A stretch of 64,000 nt of DNA from WM-3-3 sp041660045 (GTDB lineage: Bacteria; Pseudomonadota; Gammaproteobacteria; Methylococcales; Methylomonadaceae), in the NCBI GenBank assembly GCA_041660045.1, contig JBAZXA010000014.1, positions 1 to 64,000 of the forward strand. The letters run 5' to 3'. Positions 36,767 through 45,409 of the stretch are shown here, in pieces. Position 1 is the first letter of the stretch. Every line of letters starts with the position of its first letter. A program made the translations under genes and the position numbers. Below the pieces are notes generated by a model, which ran no database searches, was not told the DNA's origin, and worked only from the letters and a program-made list of their open reading frames with translations.

Positions 36767-37333
36767 TCAACTGATCACATCAGTGGTGTATTTATAAACT
36801 TTGAGGGTAGATGACCAATAATCGGGCGCCAATCCTGCCTTTTGTTTTAATTGCCGTAAAAATTTGGCAGGCTGGGGAAGAACTTCCCAAACCGAAGGCA
36901 AAAAAGTGGCCTTATGTAGACCCTCTTGTAGGATTAAGCCATCAACGTAAGGTTGTAATTGTTGGATCAAATCATCCTCAGAATGGCACAAAATCTGTTC
37001 AGCAGCTGACAATAATGCTATATGAATCTGTAATTGCGGGAATTCTTCAGCTTGCAGCGCTTCAAAACGACTGTCATTAAACGCTGCGGCATAGGCATTT
37101 TGGGCAATATCCAATAATAAAGGGCGATTGGCTTCTAAATTGCCAACACAACCACGCAATTGATGGTTAATTTCTAAGGTCACAAAGCTTGCACATAGCT
37201 GTCTAAGTTCAGCAGGGATCTGATTTTCTTCGATTTCTTCAGCTTGTAGCGGCCTGCCATATTGCAGGCCGCTAGCTATCGCTAATTTAGCCGTCGCCAG
37301 TAATTGCTGTTCGTGGTCTTTACTCAATAACAT
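36767..37333 (-). CDS. amrA: AmmeMemoRadiSam system protein A (AMMECR1 domain)
   Basis: 188 residues from ATG 37333, overlapping the end of the B gene; 37342 is an alternative start. The AMMECR1 signature is LRGCVGNLEANRPLLLDIAQ followed by NAYAAAFNDSRF and the later PYVDGLILQEGLHKATFLPS with VWEVLP. This is the A member of a three-gene set (A, Memo-like B, radical SAM) conserved across bacteria and archaea. The biochemical role is unknown to me. Confidence 0.93.
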   Translation of the reverse strand: MLLSKDHEQQLLATAKLAIASGLQYGRPLQAEEIEENQIPAELRQLCASFVTLEINHQLRGCVGNLEANRPLLLDIAQNAYAAAFNDSRFEALQAEEFPQLQIHIALLSAAEQILCHSEDDLIQQLQPYVDGLILQEGLHKATFLPSVWEVLPQPAKFLRQLKQKAGLAPDYWSSTLKVYKYTTDVIS

Positions 37334-38099
37334 ACGCGCCATAACCAACCACGCGGTTTTTATCGCCCGCGGTATCACCAGAATTGCGCAAGTCTATACA
37401 TTGAATAGCTAATGCTTGTTCCTGTGCGTATTTAATTAAACCGCAAACCGGCGTTTTGCCACAAGCCGAATCAGCAGCTAATTTCTCATCCGCCAAGGCC
37501 ACAATCGCCAGGCTAGTTTCCGCATCCATTTGTTTAGCACTAGCATAGTCTAGGTAATGGCTAAGATCTGAGCTAACCACTATCAAGGTTTCTTCACCAC
37601 CCCAGAGCAACTCTAAGATATGACAAATCTCATGGGCACTAACCTCACCGGCAATTATCGGGATTATGTCAAAATTATCGAGCATTTCCTGTAAAAAAGG
37701 CAACTGCACTTCCAAGCTATGCTCATGGGCATGGGCTTCTTCAATAAATTCAACATAAGGCAATTTAACTAATTGGCTAATGGCTTTTTGGTCGACACTG
37801 ATATTACCCAGCGGGGTAGAAAACGTTTGTGCCCGGGTAACCGCCAAACCTTTAAAAGCCAGACAATGGGAAGGCCCTATCAGTACTACCCGGGTAATGA
37901 GGTCATTAGCTTTTTTTAAGCGTGCATAGGCGCTGGCGGCTACTGCGCCAGAAAACGTGTACCCGGCATGCGGTACAATAATGGCTTTGGGAACCTTTGC
38001 ATTAGTTTCTGCATCTGTTAAATATTGATCCAGCATTTGATGAAGTTGTCCTGGATTGGCAGGATAAAACATACCTGCTACTGCGGGCTGTCTGTTCAT
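37320..38099 (-). CDS. amrB: AmmeMemoRadiSam system protein B (MEMO1 family)
   Basis: 259 residues with the Memo fold (a relative of class III extradiol dioxygenases). Motifs are AGMFYPANPGQLHQMLDQYL, IVPHAGYTFSGAVAASAY, LIGPSHCLAFKGLAV, AHAHEHSLEVQLPFLQEM, VVSSDLSHYLDY and the closing GDTAGDKNRVVGYGAYVIE. The His and Cys that bind iron/copper in human MEMO1 correspond to PHAGY, HEHSLEVQ and the late Cys in the CGKTPVCGL segment. Divergent to the radical SAM gene by 83 bases and overlapping gene A. Confidence 0.95.
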   Translation of the reverse strand: MNRQPAVAGMFYPANPGQLHQMLDQYLTDAETNAKVPKAIIVPHAGYTFSGAVAASAYARLKKANDLITRVVLIGPSHCLAFKGLAVTRAQTFSTPLGNISVDQKAISQLVKLPYVEFIEEAHAHEHSLEVQLPFLQEMLDNFDIIPIIAGEVSAHEICHILELLWGGEETLIVVSSDLSHYLDYASAKQMDAETSLAIVALADEKLAADSACGKTPVCGLIKYAQEQALAIQCIDLRNSGDTAGDKNRVVGYGAYVIE

Positions 38100-38182
38100 A
38101 GGATTGCCTTTTCAATGGATGTAGTTAAATTTATAACCTTCTTTAGACGTTTAAATTACCTAATGGTTCCAATTCTATCACT

Positions 38183-39268
38183 ATGCACAAATTCCTGAGC
38201 ACCGATACCGTAACTACCCAATATTGGCATGCTTTAGAAGATGGCCGTATCCAATGCGACTTATGCCCACGGTTTTGTAAACTGCATTCGGGACAACGCG
38301 GTTTGTGTTTCATCCGGCAAAATATGGACGGGCAATTGCTTATGCTAAGCTATGGCCGTTCCAGTGGCTTTGTAATAGACCCTATTGAAAAGAAGCCGTT
38401 AAATCATTTTTTACCCGGGACACCAGTGTTTTCCTTTGGCACCGCCGGCTGTAATTTGGCCTGTAAATTTTGCCAAAATTGGGATATTAGCAAATCCCGC
38501 AAAATGGATGCCTTAATGGCCAACGCGGCTCCTGAAAGCATAGCCCAAACCGCACTACGCCTAGGTTGTGACAGTGTCGCTTACACCTATAATGACCCGG
38601 TGGTTTTCCATGAATATGCCATAGATACAGCGCAAGCCTGTAAGGCACTGGGGATAAATTCAGTCGCCGTATCGGCTGGTTATGTTTGCGCGCAGCCCCG
38701 AGCAGAGTTTTATGCAAACATGGATGCCGCCAATATCGATTTAAAAGCGTTTAACGAACGCTTTTACCATGAACTTACCGGTAGCCATTTACAGCCCGTG
38801 CTGGAAACCTTGCTTTATATCAAACAGGAAACCAGCGTGTGGCTAGAATTGACTACCTTGATTATTCCTGGTGAAAACGATACCGATGCCGAGATTGAGG
38901 CAATGACGCAATGGCTGGTAGAAAACTTAGGGCCGGATGTTCCTTTGCATTTTAGCGCCTTCCATCCAGATTGGAAAATGCGCAATAAACCCGCTACCAC
39001 TAAACAAGCATTATTGCATGCCCGCCAAATAGCACTGAAAAATGGGTTGCATTACGTTTATATCGGCAATGCCCACGATAAAGCAGCCGACAGCACTTAC
39101 TGTCAGCACTGTGGTCAATTACTAATCGGCCGGGATTGGTATGTGTTATCCGATTGGCACTTAACTGCCTTGGGGCAATGCCAATTTTGCGGAACAACGT
39201 GTGCCGGTGTGTTTAACCAACAGCCTGGCAATTGGGGAGCAAAGCGCCAAATTGTTGGGATGGCCTGA
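38183..39268 (+). CDS. amrS: AmmeMemoRadiSam system radical SAM enzyme
   Basis: 361 residues. N-terminal Cys cluster CDLCPRFCKLHSGQRGLC (PflA-like), then the radical SAM site CNLACKFCQNWDIS (CxxxCxxC), YNDPVVFHEYAIDTAQ and FHPDWKMRNKP. At the C-terminus are two extra Cys pairs, CQHCGQLL and CQFCGTTC, that could bind a second cluster or zinc. It is homologous to pyruvate-formate-lyase activating enzyme, but in this gene set the target is unknown. It is divergent from the B gene, so the three genes share one control region. Confidence 0.94.
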   Translation: MHKFLSTDTVTTQYWHALEDGRIQCDLCPRFCKLHSGQRGLCFIRQNMDGQLLMLSYGRSSGFVIDPIEKKPLNHFLPGTPVFSFGTAGCNLACKFCQNWDISKSRKMDALMANAAPESIAQTALRLGCDSVAYTYNDPVVFHEYAIDTAQACKALGINSVAVSAGYVCAQPRAEFYANMDAANIDLKAFNERFYHELTGSHLQPVLETLLYIKQETSVWLELTTLIIPGENDTDAEIEAMTQWLVENLGPDVPLHFSAFHPDWKMRNKPATTKQALLHARQIALKNGLHYVYIGNAHDKAADSTYCQHCGQLLIGRDWYVLSDWHLTALGQCQFCGTTCAGVFNQQPGNWGAKRQIVGMA

Positions 39269-39359
39269 TGGTTTTATCCCAAACCGCCTTTAAAGCCGAT
39301 ACCTGCTTTAAAGTTTTAACCATCAGGCAGCAACGCGACAGCCGTTAACACAGCAAGCG

Positions 39360-40280
39360 CTAACCCGCCTTTTCTAGTTTTAAAGCGCGTTGTTCCAATA
39401 CCGATAAGGCAAATTCATAGGCCTCTGGAAAATCAATCAAGGCCGCTTTTTTAGCTGTTTGTATTTGTTCGTACAAGCCAAATTGGGTTTTATATTTCAA
39501 ATTTCCAATCGCCATGGGGCCAATACTCAAAAACCGTGTCCCAGACACCTCCACTTCCACGCCTAAATCATTCAAACCAATACCGGCAACACCACTAGGC
39601 GGTACAGCGTTGGTATCGGCGACAAGAACCAAGCTTTTAGCATTGGCTAAACAGCTTTCCAGAATCCGCACACCGGCACGTGCAGCACTAATTATAACTT
39701 CCGTGTCAGCAATAACTTTCTCTTTCTCTTCATGGGTTTGTGCAGAAACCCATGATACTTCTGTTTGATAGCGCTCACAAAAGCGAATCGCCGACTTTTC
39801 ATCATCATCCGCCACCAACTGGCAAATCTTTACTTTTGCACCTTGTTTTGCCGCTAAAATTGCCGTGCAAAGACCTACAGGACCTGTACCAAAAACTGAG
39901 ACATTACGACCATTTAGGCCTTTTTCTGTTTTATCTTTTAAAATTTGTTCGGATAAGGCAACGATACTTGCTGAGGTCGTATAGGCACCATTAGGATCGG
40001 CAAAAACACCAACTTGAAAGGGCCCAACCATAGCACTTTTAGCATTTTGGAACATATCAGTCGCCAAGTGCACATCTCGGCCTCCGATAAAAATACCGGT
40101 ATCGTTAAAACGATTTGGTGGGCGGCAAAAAATGGCGTCTTGAACCATGCCGGCGACTTGTTTAGGTTCAACATTGGTAAATGGAATCACCATATCAAAG
40201 CCCGCATCAGCGGCAATAGTGACATCAAATGGACTAATATTTTGCCCTGGCGTTAAAAAATATAAGATTTTTTGGCTCAT
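39360..40280 (-). CDS. mtdB: NAD(P)-dependent methylene-tetrahydromethanopterin dehydrogenase
   Basis: 306 residues oxidising methylene-H4MPT to methenyl-H4MPT with NAD(P)+, a step of the tetrahydromethanopterin formaldehyde-oxidation pathway in methylotrophs. The start KILYFLTPGQNISPFDVTIA, then DMVIPFTNVEPKQVAGMVQD, GIFIGGRDVHLA and the nucleotide-binding VSVFGTGPVGLCTAILAAKQ are the MtdA/MtdB features. Length is as usual (about 290-310). MtdB is favoured over MtdA by the N-terminal sequence pattern, but the two are related. It is the strongest single marker for a C1-using lifestyle in the window. Confidence 0.92.
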   Translation of the reverse strand: MSQKILYFLTPGQNISPFDVTIAADAGFDMVIPFTNVEPKQVAGMVQDAIFCRPPNRFNDTGIFIGGRDVHLATDMFQNAKSAMVGPFQVGVFADPNGAYTTSASIVALSEQILKDKTEKGLNGRNVSVFGTGPVGLCTAILAAKQGAKVKICQLVADDDEKSAIRFCERYQTEVSWVSAQTHEEKEKVIADTEVIISAARAGVRILESCLANAKSLVLVADTNAVPPSGVAGIGLNDLGVEVEVSGTRFLSIGPMAIGNLKYKTQFGLYEQIQTAKKAALIDFPEAYEFALSVLEQRALKLEKAG

Positions 40281-40495
40281 TGGCTATCTTCCTCAGTTAT
40301 GTTGTTAGGATTAGATAAAAATATAGTTGATAAACTGTTAATTACTAGCAGCATGTCCTCTTACTCCTGTCAATTTAACTAATTGTTATTTAGGCAAAAT
40401 AATTTAAACAGCGGAAATTTACTAAGACGTTATTGATTTTTTTAAGCTTGCTTTTATTTATCAAAGCGGCATTGGGAAAAAATTCTTGCAGAACT
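40281..40495. other. Intergenic region between mtdB and the iron operon
   Basis: About 215 bases carrying the promoter of mtdB (minus) and then that of the iron operon (plus). It is AT-rich with no coding frame. The control elements at 40496-40581 are listed separately. Confidence 0.4.
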
Positions 40496-40516
40496 AAATG
40501 ATAATGATTATCATTT
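40496..40516 (+). promoter_or_regulatory. Fur box, perfect 21-bp palindrome
   Basis: The core AATGATAAT-G-ATTATCATT is perfectly symmetrical and extends by one more A/T pair at each end. It matches the classical Fur consensus GATAATGATAATCATTATC closely. It lies about 100 bases before the first gene of the iron operon, so the operon should be repressed by Fe(II)-Fur when iron is plentiful. Strength is inferred from its symmetry. Confidence 0.93.
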
Positions 40517-40555
40517 GATCGAAAGTTACGCGATGACCTCCCGTAATTTTAGGTT

Positions 40556-40581
40556 TAATGCACAGTTCGTTCTGTGCATTA
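40556..40581 (+). promoter_or_regulatory. Leader hairpin in the iron operon 5' region
   Basis: TAATGCACAG, loop TTCGTT, CTGTGCATTA gives a perfect ten-base-pair stem. It lies between the Fur box and the start of the 92-residue gene (40615), so it is probably in the untranslated leader. It is followed by ATTTCCCCCA and not a T run, so it is not a terminator. A role in transcript stability or translation is possible, not shown. Confidence 0.7.
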
Positions 40582-40614
40582 TTTCCCCCAAAAATTTTAC
40601 AACCGAGGATTTTT

Positions 40615-40893
40615 ATGGAAAGCCGGACACTAACACCCCAATGGAGCGAGTTAAGTCGATTACATGCCTCAACTTGCTTATCGATGACACAGTTTATTAA
40701 TGGCCATTATTGCCCGAAGTTAGCTTATGTCATTATCCAGCAACTCAACCGCTTGCTAAAACACCCTGATCTGGACCAAGCTTCAGGCAGCCATGAAATG
40801 TACCAACAACTGCTAGGCCAATGGCAACAGATTAATATGGAATTGTTGCAGCGCAAGTCTGAGCAAAAGCGCCTACAAATGCAGATTCATTAG
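40615..40893 (+). CDS. Unknown 92-residue helical protein, first gene of the iron operon
   Basis: The ATG at 40615 follows an ACCGAGGA Shine-Dalgarno region. The protein begins MESRTLTPQWSELSRLHAST, has MTQFINGHYCPKLAYVIIQQ in the centre (one Cys, His-Tyr-Cys pattern) and a coiled-coil C-terminus rich in Gln, Glu and Lys. It is predicted all-helical and cytoplasmic, with no signal peptide. I do not recognise the family. Directly before hemP, whose GTG/ATG start region touches its stop codon, it is part of a Fur-controlled unit and may take part in iron or haem handling. Confidence 0.8.
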   Translation: MESRTLTPQWSELSRLHASTCLSMTQFINGHYCPKLAYVIIQQLNRLLKHPDLDQASGSHEMYQQLLGQWQQINMELLQRKSEQKRLQMQIH

Positions 40894-40907
40894 TGGCCGT
40901 TGATGCC

Positions 40908-41090
40908 ATGAAAAACTCAGCAGGCCAAAATCAACAACGTGTTATTGGTAAGGCTGAACAAGTTACCAAACGCCGGCGTTTTGTCAGTCACGAATTATTT
41001 GGCGTGCAAAATGAAATTGTGATTGAACACAACAACGATGAATATCGCTTAAGAATCACCAGCAACGGTAAATTAATTTTAACGAAATAA
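40908..41090 (+). CDS. hemP: HemP-family hemin uptake protein
   Basis: About 60 residues from ATG 40908; a GTG at 40893 overlaps the upstream stop and is the alternative. The conserved tail is HELFGVQNEIVIEHNNDEY followed by RLRITSNGKLILTK, which is the HemP/HmuP signature (LF.G.NE..I.H....Y.LR.T..GKLILTK). HemP/HmuP proteins are needed for expression of haem or siderophore uptake genes in several proteobacteria, probably as activators. Its place between the Fur box and the tonB-exbBD genes fits. Confidence 0.92.
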   Translation: MKNSAGQNQQRVIGKAEQVTKRRRFVSHELFGVQNEIVIEHNNDEYRLRITSNGKLILTK

Positions 41091-41174
41091 TTCCCGCAAC
41101 CGCGGCATAGCCAGCCAATCTGGGCATACCACCCCGTAGCCAGCCAGCCTTTACTATCAAAGACGAGGCCAGCT

Positions 41175-42017
41175 ATGACTGCTTTTCAATCCATAGTCAT
41201 CGATTTTCCGATGATGCCCACAACACGGGCTACGCAACATATTAGGGAAGTGGCATTGCTTAAGCCGCTTACAAATACGTCAGGACTAGCCTTCAAATTT
41301 TCCAAACTACCGGTATTAAGAACCAGGAAAAAGCCTCAGACTAAAGCCTATGGGTTAGCTTTCGGGCTAGCCTTGAGTTTGCATTTATTGTGGCTAGGAT
41401 TTTCCGGGCCGGCCACCAAAACGCCAAAAATAACGCCACCGAAGCCGATACAAGTAGCCTGGTTAAGCACGCAAGACACGGCAACAGCAAAGCCACAACA
41501 AACTGAACAACCTAAAACCCTTAAACCTGAGCAGAAACCCGTTGCTAAAACCAAACCTCAAGCGCTTAAACCACCAAAAGCTAAAACCTTAATCGCGAAC
41601 GCAAACCAATCAGTAGTAACAACGCAAGTTACCGACTTGGCACCTAGTCCACCCATAGCTGAAAAACGGCCTGTGCAGCCGATGCCTACGGCCACGCCGC
41701 CTGCCAGTAGCCATCCGAGTACCGAGGCCGTCCAAAGCCCGCCACACCTCAATGCCGATTATTTGGATAACCCTAAACCGAATTATCCGGCGATTTCACG
41801 CGAGTTAGGGGAACAAGGCCGGGTATTACTACGCGCGCTGATTAACACGGACGGCAGCGTGGCCAATGTCGCCATACGCACTACCAGCGGCTATAGCCGA
41901 CTCGATCAAGCCGCTTGCGATAGTGTTAAACAATGGCGTTTTGTACCAGCCCGCCAGGGTGATCAAGCCGTATCGGCTTGGGTTGTAGTTCCAGTTACAT
42001 TTAGTTTAGAAGGTTAG
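41175..42017 (+). CDS. tonB: TonB energy transducer
   Basis: 280 residues. A cytoplasmic N-terminal tail of about 57 residues is unusually long, followed by one membrane helix (GLAFGLALSLHLLWLGFSG), a Pro/Lys/Thr-rich periplasmic spacer (KPQALKPPKAKTLI) and a TonB C-terminal domain (NPKPNYPAISRELGEQGR, then VAIRTTSGYSRLDQAACDSV and KQWRFVPA). It carries energy from the inner membrane proton force to the outer-membrane receptor. Gene order tonB-exbB-exbD is normal and spacing is tight (4 bases). Confidence 0.94.
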   Translation: MTAFQSIVIDFPMMPTTRATQHIREVALLKPLTNTSGLAFKFSKLPVLRTRKKPQTKAYGLAFGLALSLHLLWLGFSGPATKTPKITPPKPIQVAWLSTQDTATAKPQQTEQPKTLKPEQKPVAKTKPQALKPPKAKTLIANANQSVVTTQVTDLAPSPPIAEKRPVQPMPTATPPASSHPSTEAVQSPPHLNADYLDNPKPNYPAISRELGEQGRVLLRALINTDGSVANVAIRTTSGYSRLDQAACDSVKQWRFVPARQGDQAVSAWVVVPVTFSLEG

Positions 42018-42021
42018 TCAA

Positions 42022-42726
42022 ATGGGGTTTACAGAAAGCCTTAGCCATTTTTTGGCAAATAGCGATAGCGTTGGGGTAGCTTTATTTAGCATCCTGATGA
42101 GCATGTCAATTGCCAGCTGGTTTTTTATGACGGTTAAGGCATGGCAAGCCCGGCAACAACGTCGACACGGCGCATATTTTTTACATCAATTTTGGCATGC
42201 CACCTCGTTAACTGAAATCGCCACCCATTTGGAACATACTCAAGCTAACGAAGCCTATTCCAATTTAGCGGCGCAAGCCATCAATGCCGTGCGCCACCAT
42301 GCCCTACATGGAAAAAACAATTTATTAGATGACAGCGGCTCCAGCACAGAATTTTTAACCCGTTGCATGCGCAGGGCCTTAGATGAGGAAACTGCACGTT
42401 TGGAATGGGGTTTAACATCCTTAGCGTCCATCGCCAGTACCGCACCGTTTGTTGGTTTATTTGGCACTGTTTGGGGGGTTTACCATGCCTTACAAAATAT
42501 AGGCCAAGGTGGCTTAGCAACCTTAGACCAAATTGCAGGCCCGGTTGGGGAGGCTTTAATTATGACCGGCTTAGGACTCGCCGTGGCCATTCCTTCAGTG
42601 CTGGCTTACAACGATTGTGCCCGCTCCAATCGTTTGTTATTAGCCAAACTAGACGGTTTTGCCCATGATTTATTGACATTTTTAACCACAGGGCACGCCA
42701 TTACAGGGCGTGCAGGAGCGCTCTAA
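42022..42726 (+). CDS. exbB: ExbB proton-channel subunit
   Basis: 234 residues of the MotA/TolQ/ExbB family with three membrane helices: VGVALFSILMSMSIASWFF near residue 20-40, LASIASTAPFVGLFGTVWGV near 135-155 and a third near 175-195 (GEALIMTGLGLAVAIPSVLA). The last two carry the conserved Thr/Gly proton-path motif. With ExbD it uses the proton gradient to energise TonB. It shares one base with the exbD start (TAATG). Confidence 0.95.
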   Translation: MGFTESLSHFLANSDSVGVALFSILMSMSIASWFFMTVKAWQARQQRRHGAYFLHQFWHATSLTEIATHLEHTQANEAYSNLAAQAINAVRHHALHGKNNLLDDSGSSTEFLTRCMRRALDEETARLEWGLTSLASIASTAPFVGLFGTVWGVYHALQNIGQGGLATLDQIAGPVGEALIMTGLGLAVAIPSVLAYNDCARSNRLLLAKLDGFAHDLLTFLTTGHAITGRAGAL

Positions 42727-43154
42727 TGGCTTTTGGCAGCTTTGGACACAATAACAATTCGCAACCGGTTTCCGAGATCAATATGATCCCGCTGATCGAT
42801 GTTATGCTGGTATTGCTGATCATTTTTATGATTACCGCGCCGTTGATGACCCAGGCAGTAAAAATTGACCTACCTAACGCCAACAGCCAACCCCAGCAAA
42901 CCGAGTCAGAGGCTATCGATCTATCAATAGATGGTAGTGGACAATTATTTTGGCAACAAGGCCAGCTTAGCCGCGCCGAATACAACGAAAAATTACATAA
43001 CATGGCCCAGCTTTCAACAATGCCAGAACTACATATTCGGGCTGATCAGGCTGCGCCTTATCGATTTATTGCCGAAGTTTTAGCAGATGCAGCCAAGGCC
43101 GGGGTTAATAAAATTGGTTTTGTAACAGACCCTGAACCCGCCCATCATCCGTAA
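42726..43154 (+). CDS. exbD: ExbD proton-channel subunit
   Basis: 142 residues with one N-terminal membrane helix: NMIPLIDVMLVLLIIFMITA. The Asp in PLIDVML is the essential proton-binding residue. The rest is the periplasmic ExbD/TolR domain. Length is normal. It overlaps exbB by one base and is followed by 66 bases and then the receptor gene. Confidence 0.95.
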   Translation: MAFGSFGHNNNSQPVSEINMIPLIDVMLVLLIIFMITAPLMTQAVKIDLPNANSQPQQTESEAIDLSIDGSGQLFWQQGQLSRAEYNEKLHNMAQLSTMPELHIRADQAAPYRFIAEVLADAAKAGVNKIGFVTDPEPAHHP

Positions 43155-43220
43155 CATCATTAGCCACCCAGCATCCCCTGCCAGGCAGCCAATCACTAAA
43201 AAATTGTAAAGGGGATTAAC

Positions 43221-45398
43221 TTGACTAAAAAAACAGCCCATGTAAAACATCCAGCCAAATGGCAGCTGGGCGCTTTATTACCGCTAGGCGCAGCCTTAAC
43301 TTCATTGACCTTCGCTGCGGAACCGAAGGACGCTATAGTCGCAGAAGACAAGGAATTGGTGTTGCCATCAATTAAAGTAAAAGCCGCCCGCGAGAAAAAG
43401 CCCAACCGTTTTAAAGCCGACACCTCTAGCGTCGGCAGCAAAACAGAAACCGCCATTCGTGATATTCCACAATCAGTCAGCGTGGTAAAAAAAGAACTCA
43501 TCCAATCACAAAATGCCTTTAGCCTACGCGATGCACTACGCAATGTCAGCGGCTTAACCATTGCTGCCGGTGAAGGTGGACGCACTGGCGATTCTATTAC
43601 CCTACGCGGTTTTTCCGCCAATTCTGATACTTTTTTAGACGGTGCCAGGGAAAACGGCCAATATAACCGGGATACTTTTTTTATAGAGCGTGCCGAAGTG
43701 TTAAAAGGGGCATCATCAATATTGTTTGGTCGCGGTGCCACAGGCGGTATCATTAATCAGGTCACCAAAAAACCGAGTGGGCAAACCCATGCCATCGGTA
43801 GCTTTACTTATGGCTCTTTTGATTTTAAACGCGCCACAATTGATGCTGAATCCAGCTATCAAGACTTTTCCGCCAGAATCAACGCACTCTACCAAGACGC
43901 GGATTCATTCCGGGACTCCAACTACAGCCGCCGCCGCGGTGTGGCACCCGCTTTCCAATTAAAATTAACGCCGGACGACGATGTTAATGTCAATTTGCTG
44001 CATCAAGAAGAAGACACGGTTTTTGACTATGGCGTGCCCATTTTCCGGGGCCGTCCTGCCGATGTGCCGACCAATACTTACTACGGTTTTGTTGATAACC
44101 GATTGTTCAACACCGATGTTAACGTGGCAACGGTAGCCTTCAGCCATCGCTTTAATTCCGATTTTTCTGTTAAAAACACTAGCCGCTATGGCGCTTACGA
44201 ACGTAATTACTTAACCCATTTATTTGGCGCCGTCACCGATACCGGCCTGACCTCCACTGTCGCGCGCAGTCAGGCCTTACGCTTTAGCAGCCAAGAAACC
44301 GCTTATAACCAAACCGATTTTAGCTATAAAAAACCCATATTCGGGTATAACAATACACTGCTTTTTGGCGCAGAGTTTGGCTTAGAGCGTTTTGATTTCA
44401 AATCTAAAAACTCCACCGGAGTAAGCTCTATTGCTATTTTTAACCCCATACTCACGGCAAGCAGCAGAGGTTTAGCAACCGATTTGAATGGCGTATTAGA
44501 TACTAACCGATTTACCAATACCCAAACTTATGCCGGTTATGTTATTGATCAACTCGACTTAAATCCGCAATGGAAATTATTGTTTGGCACCCGTTATGAT
44601 GCCTTCGATGCCCAACAAACCGATTTATTGGGCAGTAACAACTTTAGCCGCAGTGATAGCCAATGGAGCCCAAGGGCTGGCATAATTTGGCAACCGACTA
44701 CCCGCCAATCCTATTATTTCAGCTATGGCAGTTCGTTTAACCCTTCCGCAGAAGCCTTAACCATTACGGCAGCCAACTCTAATTTGCCTCCGGAATTGAA
44801 TAACAATTACGAAATTGGTGCCAAACTGGATTTTTTTGATGGCCGTTTATCGGCCACTGGCGCACTCTTCCGTCTGGAAAAAACTAATGCCCGCACGACT
44901 GACCCCAATGATTCAAACTTAAATATTTTATCGGGTGAACAACGCACGGACGGCTTTGAATTAGGCTTATCTGGCGAAATTTTACCGCGTTGGGATGTTT
45001 CGCTCACTTATGCCTATTTGGATGCAGAAATTACCCAATCCAACACAACAGCTGTCGGCACTGTCAGTGGCTTAACTCAATCCTTTCAAGGTAAAACGGC
45101 TGTTAACGTGCCTAAACACAGCGGTGTGGCTTGGACCAGCTACCGCTTAACCGATAATTGGGAAGTCGGTGGCGGCGTATTTTATGCCACCGATCGTTTT
45201 ACGGATAGCGTCAACGAAGTGGTGTTGCCAGGTTATGCTCGGCTAGATGCAGTTTTAGCTTATCACCAACCGCATTATGATGTGCAACTCAACGTTTTCA
45301 ACTTAACCGACACCGTTTATTACGAATCGGGTCAAACACGTTCCGCTTTACCTGGCGTACCGCTTTCTGCCCAAGCCACTTTTACCCTTAAATATTAA
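43221..45398 (+). CDS. TonB-dependent siderophore receptor (FhuE/Fiu-like)
   Basis: 725 residues. A signal peptide ends about residue 33 (TSLTFAAEPK). The plug domain shows RDIPQSVSVVKKELIQSQNA, LRNVSGLTIAAGEGGRTGDS and FFIERAEVLKGASSILFGRG, the catecholate/ferrichrome-type siderophore receptor pattern. The beta-barrel ends in a C-terminal aromatic residue (ATFTLKY). The start codon is TTG 43221, with AAAGGGGA before it. The exact siderophore is not predictable. It is the receptor energised by the tonB-exbBD genes just before it. Confidence 0.94.
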   Translation: MTKKTAHVKHPAKWQLGALLPLGAALTSLTFAAEPKDAIVAEDKELVLPSIKVKAAREKKPNRFKADTSSVGSKTETAIRDIPQSVSVVKKELIQSQNAFSLRDALRNVSGLTIAAGEGGRTGDSITLRGFSANSDTFLDGARENGQYNRDTFFIERAEVLKGASSILFGRGATGGIINQVTKKPSGQTHAIGSFTYGSFDFKRATIDAESSYQDFSARINALYQDADSFRDSNYSRRRGVAPAFQLKLTPDDDVNVNLLHQEEDTVFDYGVPIFRGRPADVPTNTYYGFVDNRLFNTDVNVATVAFSHRFNSDFSVKNTSRYGAYERNYLTHLFGAVTDTGLTSTVARSQALRFSSQETAYNQTDFSYKKPIFGYNNTLLFGAEFGLERFDFKSKNSTGVSSIAIFNPILTASSRGLATDLNGVLDTNRFTNTQTYAGYVIDQLDLNPQWKLLFGTRYDAFDAQQTDLLGSNNFSRSDSQWSPRAGIIWQPTTRQSYYFSYGSSFNPSAEALTITAANSNLPPELNNNYEIGAKLDFFDGRLSATGALFRLEKTNARTTDPNDSNLNILSGEQRTDGFELGLSGEILPRWDVSLTYAYLDAEITQSNTTAVGTVSGLTQSFQGKTAVNVPKHSGVAWTSYRLTDNWEVGGGVFYATDRFTDSVNEVVLPGYARLDAVLAYHQPHYDVQLNVFNLTDTVYYESGQTRSALPGVPLSAQATFTLKY

Positions 45399-45409
45399 CC
45401 CTTACCACA

